The notes: generated from the sequence alone by a model not told the origin. Shown: positions 1-6,135, counted from the stretch's first letter. The stretch is 7,333 nucleotides of DNA from Candidatus Aenigmatarchaeota archaeon (GCA_016202845.1 JACQNW010000103.1:1-7333), one strand, 5' to 3'. Translations and numbers: made by a program.

Positions 1-2762
1 CTTGAGCTGCTTATAACACCGTTCTTCCAGATGACAAGGCTCTTGCCGCTGAATGAACTTGCATGTGCATCGAAGTTCTGCATGACGCCAGTTACAGTTC
101 TTGTGTCTGCTGCGCTGTGGCCTGCAACTACCAGGGCTGATTTACCAGAGGTAAATGCAGTCTCGATAAGCTGCACGATTGCTGTGCCAGCGCCTTCTTC
201 TCTGTACTTTGCTGTGTCCCACGTCTTTCCTGCTGCTGCAAGCTCTGATACCAGGGTGTTTACAGCCGGTCCGCCCACTAGGACAAAGTTCTTTGTTGTC
301 TTATCTGCAGATGTCACTTCAGTGTCTAGTTTTGCTACAGCTGTCTTTACTGGCACTGCCTGCTTAACAGTTGTTCCGCCTGCACCACCGCCTACTGATG
401 CTGTTGCACCTAATGCTACGACACCAATGTGCGCCTGCACCTCTTCTTTAGGTACCCATGCTGTTACAGAGTCCTGGCCTGAAGTTTTTCTTTCTGTATA
501 GACTCCATACAGGTCAACAGCTCTTAGGACATTTGAATCGCTTCCCAATGCTGTTTCATTTGCACCGTTGTGTGTGAATTTTGGCTGTCCGGCTATTCCA
601 AGTTGATTGCTTCCAGATGTCTCTGTTGATATCGGGAAGAAAACACTGTATGCATTGTTGCTGTCATCCTTCTGCTCCCATAACAAAATTGCAGGCTGTG
701 AAAAGTTGCCAGCTGCTGCTGCACCCACTGTTAAGTTTACATCGTGTGTGTCTACGCCAACTGTTCGGAAATTGTATATTGCGCCTCCGGTCGATGTTCT
801 GCTTAAGGCGAATGATACCTCGGTTCCGCTGGCTGATGCATTGAAGTACGTCACTGAAGTGCTTGTAGTTGTTGAGTTTCCTGCTACAGTTCCTATGACG
901 CTTGATGTGCCATCTTCATTGTTAGCATTTGTTATATTAAAGGTTGTTCCACGATCTCTTGTCACAGTAATAGCGCCTGTTGGAAGTTGTATTTTGCCGA
1001 CTTGTGCTGAAAAATTCAGGTTTATTACTGTAGGTTGTGTGAATGCAATGTGCTCGTCTGCTCTTCCTTTCAATACCGGCCACACTGTCAGGTAAGAACC
1101 TGCGCCAAATGTATTTGCACCAGCTGTTGGTATGCCTGCTCCCCATGTTACTGCAAATGTCGTACTTGACAGGTTCAAAAAGTTGTATGACTGGCCGTCA
1201 ATGACTTTTCCATCGATGTTGTCAGTACCAGTTGAAATTTTTAGCGAGCTTCCTGAAAACACATCTTTTAGATCTATTGATGCTGAAGAAGTGCCGTCCA
1301 GATTTACGCCTGATACTTCAAACATATGTGTAAAGTCGCCTGCGTCCAAGATAATATATTGGTCTCTTGAAACAGTTGCGTTTTCAACAACAATAAAGTT
1401 GTCGCCGCCATTGTCTGCAAGTTTGAATCCTTGAACACTGCTTGATGCTTTGTATCCCCAGTCCAACGTTTTCATGTTGCCTCTGTCGTCTGTAAACTCA
1501 AGCTGTATTTGGTTGTCGCCAGAATTCTTCACCATCAGTTTGTTTCTCGCTGCATCTGTCAAGCTAGGCGTTATGTCTGGAAATACTATCTTGAATGTTT
1601 TCCAAATATTGTCTGTATATTCCCCGCCTCTCTTTAGAAAGTCCTCTGTAGACGAGTGCGCGCCATGTCTCACTGTTAGTGTTGACAAGCCGCTCGCTGA
1701 AGTGGTCAGGTTTACAAATGTTCCATCTATGCTATCTTCTGTCTCGCCTTTCAGAACTTTGCTTCCATGCTTGAATGTCAGTTTTGATGAGCCAAGCAAC
1801 AATTTACCAGAGTCCTGTGTTGGGTCTGTTGATGATACATCAAATACATCGTCCAAAAATACATCTAGGCCGTTTATCTTTTTAGATGCGCCCTTTGTAA
1901 TTGTACCCTGGTCAGCTACGCCGCCCTTTATAACTTCTACAATACCTTGTGTCGAAGATGAGGATGCTATATATGTAATATCGTAGTTCACGCCATCAAG
2001 CGTTACTGTAATTTGTTCTCCTCCCTTCAATAGTCTAGTTTCAGCGCCACCTGAAAGAACCAGTTTATTTGTTGTTAGCTCTGCAGTGGTGTTTAATGTT
2101 CCTGTTGTTATTGTATAAGTTCCGCCGAATATGTTCAATTTTTCTCCTATTGATGTAGCATCCCAAACAGCTTTGTCAAAGATTACTTGTGTCGAATAAA
2201 AGTAATCTGTGTTTGTAGGGCCTGTTGGGAATCGTCCAAAGTTGTAGTCTGGGTCAGAAGATGAGCTGCTGCCTGGCCTGTCAAACTGAAGCAGATATGG
2301 TTCGCCTCCAGTTGCGCTTGGCGTTAATTTTATATATTGTGTATATTTGTGTGTTGTAGATGCATCAGCGTCGTTAAGCGTTCCGTCAGCCAAAACCGTC
2401 GGCAAGTCGTCTTTTGTCATTGTAGTTCGTAGACCTGATTTGCCCAAGCTGTCTGCCAGGAATACTTGTGTTGTTCCTGATGCTACTGTTCTTCCTTCAC
2501 CGCTTACGCTCAGTACGCCCTTTGCACCTGTAGTTGAAACCAGTGTAGTTGTTTCGCCGCCCAAACGAGTTGCTACGTCAATAGCGCCCACAACGTCGCT
2601 TGGAGCTGCTGCTGCACCGACTACTACAAGAGAGTCAAAGCTGCTGCCAGACACAAAAGGAGAAGGGTATGAATCCAGTGCTGCAAAGCTTACTGTTGCT
2701 CCCATCATGACTGCTGCAACAGAACCTGCTGCCAGGATTTTTCCGATTTTTCCAAATTGCAT
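1..2762 (-). CDS. S-layer protein, methanococcal-type, 3' end beyond the window
   Basis: This gene encodes the main surface-layer protein, which is exported and assembles into the paracrystalline cell envelope. About 920 codons are open with no stop before the left edge, so the C-terminus is missing. It starts at an ATG preceded by AGGAGG with 7-base spacing. Residues 1-27 are a signal peptide (basic start, hydrophobic stretch, VSFA cleavage site). Residues about 28-70 contain SYPSPFV and VVVGAAAAPSDVVGA, typical of the archaeal S-layer N-terminal domain. Residues about 800-920 carry KLDTEVTS, VLVGGPAVN and ALVVAGHSAADTR, typical of the S-layer C-terminal domain, so probably only a short tail is missing. 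The middle is Thr/Ser-rich with about eleven N-X-S/T sequons, suggesting heavy N-glycosylation, and has almost no cysteine. Family recognition is from memory of these motifs and is strong. The lattice role is inferred from the family. Confidence 0.93.
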   Translation of the reverse strand, partial: MQFGKIGKILAAGSVAAVMMGATVSFAALDSYPSPFVSGSSFDSLVVVGAAAAPSDVVGAIDVATRLGGETTTLVSTTGAKGVLSVSGEGRTVASGTTQVFLADSLGKSGLRTTMTKDDLPTVLADGTLNDADASTTHKYTQYIKLTPSATGGEPYLLQFDRPGSSSSSDPDYNFGRFPTGPTNTDYFYSTQVIFDKAVWDATSIGEKLNIFGGTYTITTGTLNTTAELTTNKLVLSGGAETRLLKGGEQITVTLDGVNYDITYIASSSSTQGIVEVIKGGVADQGTITKGASKKINGLDVFLDDVFDVSSTDPTQDSGKLLLGSSKLTFKHGSKVLKGETEDSIDGTFVNLTTSASGLSTLTVRHGAHSSTEDFLKRGGEYTDNIWKTFKIVFPDITPSLTDAARNKLMVKNSGDNQIQLEFTDDRGNMKTLDWGYKASSSVQGFKLADNGGDNFIVVENATVSRDQYIILDAGDFTHMFEVSGVNLDGTSSASIDLKDVFSGSSLKISTGTDNIDGKVIDGQSYNFLNLSSTTFAVTWGAGIPTAGANTFGAGSYLTVWPVLKGRADEHIAFTQPTVINLNFSAQVGKIQLPTGAITVTRDRGTTFNITNANNEDGTSSVIGTVAGNSTTTSTSVTYFNASASGTEVSFALSRTSTGGAIYNFRTVGVDTHDVNLTVGAAAAGNFSQPAILLWEQKDDSNNAYSVFFPISTETSGSNQLGIAGQPKFTHNGANETALGSDSNVLRAVDLYGVYTERKTSGQDSVTAWVPKEEVQAHIGVVALGATASVGGGAGGTTVKQAVPVKTAVAKLDTEVTSADKTTKNFVLVGGPAVNTLVSELAAAGKTWDTAKYREEGAGTAIVQLIETAFTSGKSALVVAGHSAADTRTVTGVMQNFDAHASSFSGKSLVIWKNGVISSS

Positions 2763-2769
2763 GTTTATT

Positions 2770-2775
2770 CCTCCT
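2770..2775 (-). promoter_or_regulatory. Strong Shine-Dalgarno of the S-layer gene
   Basis: AGGAGG lies 7 bases before the ATG and fixes the start. It stands out because several other genes here have no such site and appear leaderless, so the S-layer transcript is probably made with a leader and translated by a different initiation route. Confidence 0.8.
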
Positions 2776-2780
2776 ATAAC

Positions 2781-2845
2781 AGGCAAATATATTTGTTGAT
2801 CTGTGTATTTGCCTGGTTTTTCAGGGGTGTCCCCCTGATAGGCAA
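2781..2845 (-). promoter_or_regulatory. S-layer leader with competing hairpins
   Basis: In transcript order the leader has TTGCCT (2845-2840), a TCAGGGG/CCCCTGA hairpin with a 4-base loop (2838-2821), AGGCAAAT (2814-2807) and ATTTGCCT (2788-2781), then 5 bases and the Shine-Dalgarno site. AGGCAAAT can pair either back with TTGCCT (6 bp, enclosing the GC hairpin) or forward with ATTTGCCT (8 bp, 18-base loop). The two pairings exclude each other, and neither covers AGGAGG itself. The complementarity is seen directly. A role in mRNA stability or translation control is inferred. Confidence 0.55.
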
Positions 2846-2953
2846 TCTTAGAGATATAAGATGCCTGTTGTCCAATATATATCTGTAATCAGGACCGTAA
2901 ATAAATCTACATAGCCCTAAATACGTATGTGTTATCCAATACTATGGGCATGC

Positions 2954-2964
2954 TTTATATATAA
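2954..2964 (-). promoter_or_regulatory. Probable S-layer promoter TATA box (distal)
   Basis: On the minus strand TTATATATAAA is the best TATA-box match in the intergenic region. It would place the transcription start near 2930 and give a leader of about 170 bases. A second candidate at 2874-2882 (ATATATATT) would start near 2852 and give about 90 bases. Both leaders include the hairpins. I cannot tell which is used, or whether both are. Confidence 0.5.
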
Positions 2965-3056
2965 GACTGACTCGAAACAGTTTCATAGTGATACAATCAA
3001 AATAGCATAGTACTGTATTATTGTTTAATTAAATTAAAAATTTAGAATAAAGGTTT

Positions 3057-3077
3057 AAAAGCTAATATTTAGCTTTT
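3057..3077 (-). terminator. Hairpin terminator candidate between the regulator and S-layer genes
   Basis: AAAAGCTAA and TTAGCTTTT form a perfect 9-bp stem with a 3-base loop about 30 bases after the regulator gene's stop codon. On the minus strand the stem ends in TTTT; on the plus strand it runs into six T. Archaeal termination depends mainly on U tracts, so the T-run matters more than the stem. Confidence 0.4.
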
Positions 3078-3107
3078 TTATATACCAAAAGTATTTTTTT
3101 CAGGATT

Positions 3108-4022
3108 TTAATAATTAGGCTCTAATTTGGCAGTTTTTAGCTCTTTTTTGAGCTCTACAATGTTTTTTCTTCCTTTCCTGATTTTTTCAAGTATGCCTCT
3201 CGCTTCCATATCCTGTATGATTCTAGTCACCTTGGCTTTGCTATACTCAGTTTCTTTTACAATTTGTCTCTGATCAACTTCTTTATCCCTTATAAGGATT
3301 TCAACAACCCGCCTTTCCGGCTGTGTCAGGACAGGCAATACATCTTTTACTTCTCCCTTTTTGCCAAAGAAATATAACATACTTATAATAAATAGTGCTA
3401 TAACAATAGCAATTACAATGACAAAGTTAGTGAAAAGCTCAGATTCGTTGACTTGTTCATAAATGATTGAAACAGGTATAGTCTCTCCAAGTTTTGGGTT
3501 CACCAATGACCATTCAAGAAAAATCTGCCTGCCATCTGACCCTTCCTTTCCATAACTTGGTTCAAACGGCTGTAGTCCTGTGCCTGCCAAAAGCGCCTTT
3601 TCCACCAAAGCCCCTCCCAGCGGCAGCTTGACATTTACTGTAAATTTGTCTGCAAACTCTGTTGCTGAAAAATCATACTTGAAAACATTGAGATTATTCC
3701 TGACAATGAGCGGTCCGGTCTTGAATTTAAAATAATAAAACCTTCCGGGCTTTTTGCATGTCACCAGAGTGCCTAACTGCTGTTTTGCTTGGTCGCATGC
3801 AGCAGAAACATCATCAACTTTTGATTCCATGTAAGTCAAGTCAGCCAGAACAAAATAGTCTGCTTTCTGAACAGTTTCATTATATAATATAGTAACGACC
3901 CATTCGCTTGTCCTGTCTTCATTTATCTCAACATTTATTGACCAGTCTTGTATTGTTGCAGCAAAAGTTGTCTGTGCAAAAATCGCAAATATTAGTGATA
4001 ATATTATAATAAGCGCCTTCAT
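3108..4022 (-). CDS. Membrane-anchored winged-helix regulator with an exported sensor-like domain
   Basis: This 304-residue protein looks like a one-component transmembrane regulator. Residues 1-21 form a signal peptide (hydrophobic run, then TTFAAT). Residues 22-195 form a predicted beta-rich exported domain with several N-X-S/T sites and two cysteines (76 and 89) that could form a disulfide. Residues 198-218 form a single transmembrane helix followed by GKKG. Residues about 230-292 form a winged helix-turn-helix (TQPERRVVEIL, RQIVKETEYSKAKVTRII, basic wing RKGRKN) facing the cytoplasm. This layout matches archaeal membrane proteins with a C-terminal MarR/DUF7343-like domain. It lies directly upstream of the S-layer gene on the same strand. 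A TATA-like element about 26 bases before the ATG and no clear Shine-Dalgarno site suggest a leaderless transcript. The ligand and targets are unknown. Control of the neighbouring surface gene is a guess from position. Confidence 0.8.
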   Translation of the reverse strand: MKALIIILSLIFAIFAQTTFAATIQDWSINVEINEDRTSEWVVTILYNETVQKADYFVLADLTYMESKVDDVSAACDQAKQQLGTLVTCKKPGRFYYFKFKTGPLIVRNNLNVFKYDFSATEFADKFTVNVKLPLGGALVEKALLAGTGLQPFEPSYGKEGSDGRQIFLEWSLVNPKLGETIPVSIIYEQVNESELFTNFVIVIAIVIALFIISMLYFFGKKGEVKDVLPVLTQPERRVVEILIRDKEVDQRQIVKETEYSKAKVTRIIQDMEARGILEKIRKGRKNIVELKKELKTAKLEPNY

Positions 4023-4044
4023 GACTCTAATAGAAATCGAAAAG

Positions 4045-4051
4045 ATTAAAA
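4045..4051 (-). promoter_or_regulatory. TATA-like element for the winged-helix regulator
   Basis: TTTTAAT on the minus strand is centred about 26 bases upstream of the ATG at 4022, the spacing expected if transcription starts at the start codon. The 139-base gap to the upstream gene, which opens with a T-rich stretch just after that gene's stop, supports a separate promoter. Confidence 0.4.
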
Positions 4052-4161
4052 GCGAGGTATTTTATTGATCGCATGTTTTCACGTTCTAGACATACAGCGC
4101 TCCTTGCCATATGTAAATAATTAAATTTTACAATTGTCCATAAAAATATACAAAATTTGCT

Positions 4162-4629
4162 TCAGTATCCTTCGTTATGGGGCTCTTTCTTCTGTGGGGC
4201 AATTACAATGCCGCCTACCCCTGCAGCAGCAAAATGGTGCACCAAAGCAGCAAGGGCATTGCATGTGTTCTGGATTTCACCCATTTCTACAGTTTTTTTC
4301 TTTGGGCCAATTATCTCTACTGCCGAAGGCCCGTAAACAGCCGATATGTTGAGCATTGTTATAAGGTCTTTGGCAAAAAGTTTTACGTCTGCAATCTGGG
4401 AATAAGCCTCTTCGACGCCTTTCATTGGATTTTTAACAAGGACAGCTTCGTGCACTTTATGCTCGTAAACAAAAACACCAGGGAACCTTGATAAATTTTC
4501 TATCAGGGATTTGACAGAAGATTCAACTGTTTCTTTTGAAACAGCCAGGGCTTCTATGGAAAGCCAGGCTTCTATCCATTCTTCTTTTTTCCTTTTGTTG
4601 ATTTCATCCTTAAGCTTGTCGTTATCCAT
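4162..4629 (-). CDS. Conserved small archaeal protein of unknown function
   Basis: This is a 155-residue soluble protein with no signal peptide or membrane helix. The N-terminal third is charged and probably helical (KRKKEEWIEAWLSIEALAVS). The middle carries YSQIADVKLFAKDLITM. The C-terminal part has a conserved-looking core, YGPSAVEIIGP then VEMGEIQNTCNALAALVHHFAAAGVGGIVI. I associate these motifs with an uncharacterised protein widespread in DPANN archaea, from memory rather than a search. The long amphipathic helices suggest oligomerisation or a protein partner. It shares a TATA region with the divergent membrane-protein gene on the right. GAAGG lies 4-5 bases before the ATG, so the transcript may have a very short leader. 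A T-rich stretch after the stop (4141-4160) could terminate it. Confidence 0.75.
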   Translation of the reverse strand: MDNDKLKDEINKRKKEEWIEAWLSIEALAVSKETVESSVKSLIENLSRFPGVFVYEHKVHEAVLVKNPMKGVEEAYSQIADVKLFAKDLITMLNISAVYGPSAVEIIGPKKKTVEMGEIQNTCNALAALVHHFAAAGVGGIVIAPQKKEPHNEGY

Positions 4630-4650
4630 ACAACCTTCTAAAGGAGCTAA

Positions 4651-4660
4651 GCTTTTAAAA
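4651..4660. promoter_or_regulatory. Shared palindromic TATA element of a divergent gene pair
   Basis: The sequence GCTTTTAAAA contains the self-complementary TTTTAAAA (4653-4660). It lies about 24 bases from the plus-strand ATG at 4680 and about 28 bases from the minus-strand ATG at 4629. Only 50 bases separate the two starts, so one TATA site could serve both directions. Confidence 0.5.
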
Positions 4661-4679
4661 CAACAATGTAAAAGAAATC

Positions 4680-5237
4680 ATGCTTTCACTGCTTAGAAAC
4701 CCTGTAAATGAATTGGCAAAAGCCAACAGGTCGCATTCCTATGCGCGCACTTTATCAATTTTAATCGTGTCTTCTGTTTTGTTTGCGATTGGAGGATTTC
4801 TTATGACATCTGCTGTGCTTCCGACAAGCACGGCATTCGCCTACTTTTCGGCTACCGGATTGTTCTTCATGACTATAATTGCATCAATTATTCTGTCAGT
4901 CGTTGTCGTGCTTATTGCAAATACCATAAGTGGTAAACAGCAGACATATTATCACGGCATTACGTCTGTTTCATATTCAATATTCCCTGGCTCTATAGGT
5001 TTCTTGATAATGGGCTTGTCTGTCAACGTGCCATTCGGTTTGTTCATAGGGATTGTTTTGGCCGCTATCTTTGTTTCTCTGGGATTGTCGATTTTTTTCA
5101 AGTCATTAAAGGAATTTTTCCGTCTTGATTCTGCATCAGCCCTCTCTTTATTGCTGATAGCTGTTGTCGCATTTGCAGTCTCTTTTTTCTCCTCAACGGC
5201 TTTTCTTGGCATCGTCAATGCCTTGCTGCAATTGTAA
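4680..5237 (+). CDS. Yip1-like five-helix membrane protein
   Basis: This 185-residue integral membrane protein has five predicted helices at about residues 24-45, 54-82, 98-116, 119-141 and 152-176, after a short amphipathic N-terminus with LLRNPVNELAKANRS. The helix count, the polar linker SGKQQTYYHGITSVSYS between helices 2 and 3, and the FFKSLKEFFRLDSASA segment before the last helix resemble the Yip1 domain family. That family is found in small archaeal and bacterial membrane proteins and has no settled function outside eukaryotic trafficking. The assignment rests on topology and these motifs and is moderate. No Shine-Dalgarno site sits at the right distance (AAGGAG is over 30 bases away), and a TATA element lies about 24 bases upstream, so the transcript is probably leaderless. 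Confidence 0.75.
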   Translation: MLSLLRNPVNELAKANRSHSYARTLSILIVSSVLFAIGGFLMTSAVLPTSTAFAYFSATGLFFMTIIASIILSVVVVLIANTISGKQQTYYHGITSVSYSIFPGSIGFLIMGLSVNVPFGLFIGIVLAAIFVSLGLSIFFKSLKEFFRLDSASALSLLLIAVVAFAVSFFSSTAFLGIVNALLQL

Positions 5238-5258
5238 TTACATACCTCCGAAAGTATG

Positions 5259-5346
5259 GTACTCCCGCATGTGATCGAGTGTTAAATAGCAGTTCTGACG
5301 TTCTGCCTTATAGGCTTAAGAAGGCGGAACACACATGCGGGAGTAC
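5259..5346. repeat. 88-base element with perfect 15-bp terminal inverted repeats
   Basis: GTACTCCCGCATGTG (5259-5273) is the exact reverse complement of 5332-5346. Inside, 5300-5309 pairs with 5321-5330 (10 bp with one G-U) around an 11-base loop, leaving about 26 unpaired bases on the left side only. The unpaired strand contains GTGATCGAG and CTGA, faintly like C and D boxes, but the layout does not fit a standard C/D RNA. The sequence is GC-rich against its surroundings. It could be a structured small RNA, a miniature inverted-repeat element or a processing signal. AAGTA occurs just outside both ends, which could be a short target duplication or chance. Confidence 0.6.
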
Positions 5347-5356
5347 TGAAGTAGGC

Positions 5357-5364
5357 TTAATATA
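5357..5364 (+). promoter_or_regulatory. TATA box for the small two-helix membrane protein
   Basis: TTAATATA is centred 27-28 bases before the ATG at 5388, with no Shine-Dalgarno site in between. This is the expected geometry for a leaderless archaeal transcript. Confidence 0.5.
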
Positions 5365-5387
5365 CCCATGCAAATCATAAGATATTT

Positions 5388-5675
5388 ATGAACAAAATAC
5401 TGGGAATTATTTTCATAGTTCTTGGCATTATTGCAGTCGCCGGATCAATTGTATATTTTGTCTCTCTTTCCGTGCTTGGACAGGTTATTAGCGCAGCCGG
5501 CACAGACCCTGCAATAGCACAGCAGGCAGGAGTTGATGCGCAAAGTTTCTCTGACGTGCTCGGCACATTGTCAGCTTTGCTCGCACTGGCATGGCTCTGG
5601 GGAATAGCAGTCCTTGCTTCAGGGCTCGGATCATTATGGTTCGGCATCCGCATTCTGAGAAGAAAGAGCAAATAA
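5388..5675 (+). CDS. Small two-helix membrane protein, function unknown
   Basis: This 95-residue protein has two predicted transmembrane helices, about residues 4-31 (GIIFIVLGIIAVAGSIVYFV) and 57-88 (LGTLSALLALAWLWGIAVLA, followed by GLGSLWFGIRI). Between them is an outward or inward loop with several Ala, Gln and Asp (GTDPAIAQQAGVDAQ). The tail RILRRKSK is strongly basic and so probably cytoplasmic, which would put both termini inside by the positive-inside rule. I do not recognise a family. It has its own TATA box, and the T-rich CTATTTTTAAC just after the stop may end its transcript. Confidence 0.7.
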   Translation: MNKILGIIFIVLGIIAVAGSIVYFVSLSVLGQVISAAGTDPAIAQQAGVDAQSFSDVLGTLSALLALAWLWGIAVLASGLGSLWFGIRILRRKSK

Positions 5676-5686
5676 ATCTATTTTTA
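5675..5686 (+). promoter_or_regulatory. Weak TATA-like element upstream of the tRNA gene
   Basis: AATCTATTTTTA lies about 30 bases before the tRNA 5' end and could be its promoter. It overlaps the possible terminator of the preceding gene, so the two roles cannot be separated by eye. Confidence 0.3.
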
Positions 5687-5734
5687 ACTTTCTATAGCAC
5701 AAAGAAATAGATGCCTCTGTAGCTCAGCTGGTAG

Positions 5735-5751
5735 ATCAATGCTTATCCAAA
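5735..5751 (+). other. Noncanonical D-arm tRNA intron (17 bases)
   Basis: The boundaries are ambiguous by one base (5735-5751 or 5736-5752). For the first choice an approximate bulge-helix-bulge is visible: TGGT (5729-5732) faces TCCA (5746-5749) with three Watson-Crick pairs and one U-U. The 3-base bulges AGA (5733-5735) and AAA (5750-5752) would both be cut after their second base, giving an intron at position 22/23. The flanking helices are weak, so this is a relaxed motif. Confidence 0.65.
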
Positions 5752-5766
5752 AGCGGCAGTTTCGTA

Positions 5767-5813
5767 CAGCCCTTTTTGCTTCGCAAAAATCGTTGGCGGA
5801 AAGGGAAAGAAAT
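5767..5813 (+). other. Canonical 37/38 tRNA intron (47 bases)
   Basis: The intron begins after A37. TTC (5761-5763) pairs with GAA (5809-5811), followed by a G-A mismatch. The bulges TAC (5765-5767) and ATA (5812-5814) are each cut after the second base, exactly at 37/38. Inside, CCCTTT (5770-5775) can pair with AAAGGG (5800-5805), in competition with the perfect hairpin TTTTTGC-TTC-GCAAAAA (5773-5789). Confidence 0.75.
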
Positions 5814-5839
5814 AACTGCAGGCCGGGAGTTCGATCCTC

Positions 5840-5879
5840 CCCGGGGGCTCTAGAATTCAAGTATAAGCCCTCGGGTTTT
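5840..5879 (+). terminator. Hairpin using the tRNA 3' end, followed by TTTT
   Basis: CCCGGGGGCT, the last ten bases of the tRNA (5840-5849), pairs with AGCCCTCGGG (5866-5875) as a 10-bp stem with one G-U and a 16-base loop, followed directly by TTTT. It may act as a terminator or processing signal, or be an inverted copy of the tRNA terminus left by recombination. Confidence 0.4.
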
Positions 5880-5910
5880 GCATAAGGTCAGTGCAAAACA
5901 GGTTATACAC

Positions 5911-6135
5911 ATGGAAAACGAAGAGCTAATACGACAATTTGCAGATAACTGTCTGTCTAATGGTTTAGGACAAATCAGGGTCAACAAATACAGGTACATC
6001 CTTCCAAAGCTTGCAAAAATGCTAGAGGTTGACTTTGACAAGGCTACAAAGCCAGACATAGAAAACCTTGTCAGGAAAATAGAAATGTCAGACTATGCAG
6101 ACTGGACAAAGTCAGATGCTCTGTTGCACAATTAA
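5911..6135 (+). pseudogene. Truncated tyrosine recombinase (integrase), N-terminal fragment
   Basis: Starting from ATG 5911 (preceded by AGGTT) there are 74 residues. They match the SAM-like core-binding domain of archaeal phage-type integrases, with the pattern ELIRQFADNCLSNGLG, VNKYRYILPKLAKML, DFDKATKPDIENLVRKIE and SDYADWTKSD. In intact relatives, by recollection, WTK is followed by a segment like DYKVALKRFYKWL and then a catalytic domain with the R-H-R-Y residues. Here the frame instead ends in ALLHN and a stop, and no other frame continues it. About three quarters of a normal 300-350 residue integrase is absent, so catalysis is impossible. The open frame reaches back to just after the tRNA, and an alternative TTG start exists at 5878. 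The position directly after a tRNA gene is the usual place for an integrase of an integrated element. Confidence 0.8.

Larger units (their letters stand above)
2763..3107. other. Long non-coding stretch: S-layer leader and promoter region
   Basis: No convincing coding frame is visible. Read toward the S-layer gene (minus strand), it holds a hairpin with a U tract after the upstream gene, an AT-rich stretch including TTTAATTAAA, a TATA-like TTATATATAA (2964-2954), a second TATA-like ATATATATT (2882-2874), the palindrome ATACGTAT and the hairpin-rich leader. A long region before a single highly expressed surface-protein gene fits strong, regulated transcription. Confidence 0.6.
5713..5849 (+). 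tRNA. tRNA-Thr (anticodon CGU) with two introns
   Basis: Removing 17 bases in the D arm and 47 bases after position 37 leaves a 73-base cloverleaf. The acceptor GCCTCTG pairs with CGGGGGC, the D stem is GCTC/GAGC with loop AGCTGGTA, the anticodon stem is GCAGT/ACTGC with loop TTCGTAA, the variable loop is AGGCC, and the T arm is GGGAG-TTCGATC-CTCCC. The discriminator base T73 fits archaeal threonine tRNA. The anticodon is at 5763-5765 and reads ACG codons. No CCA is encoded. Without intron removal the D stem has a C-U mismatch and the spacing to the anticodon stem is wrong. The restored sequence is so regular that a decayed pseudogene is less likely than an intron-bearing functional gene. Splicing would need the archaeal tRNA endonuclease. 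Confidence 0.85.

Noticed and set aside
31..501. Long plus-strand reading frames across 31-2799
   Set aside because: They run antisense to the S-layer gene, whose frame is continuous from signal peptide to C-terminal domain. Their translations have no family motifs and reflect its biased codon use.
4177..4491. Plus-strand reading frames opposite the 155-residue protein
   Set aside because: The minus frame has a promoter, a plausible start and conserved-looking motifs. The plus frames are low-complexity shadows.
5271..5298. C/D box guide RNA (GTGATCG and CTGA)
   Set aside because: The C box is imperfect, there is no terminal stem joining the two boxes, and no C'/D' pair is visible. The strong 15-bp stem lies outside that model.
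5713..5849. tRNA pseudogene disrupted by insertions
   Set aside because: All stems, invariant bases and the discriminator are intact once the two inserts are removed, and both inserts have bulge-helix-bulge-like flanks.
5840..6135. SSV-type integrase split by integration within its own gene
   Set aside because: The fragment begins after the tRNA and reads away from it, and its cut end at about 6120 shows no tRNA-like sequence. Simple truncation fits better, though the far border is outside the window.
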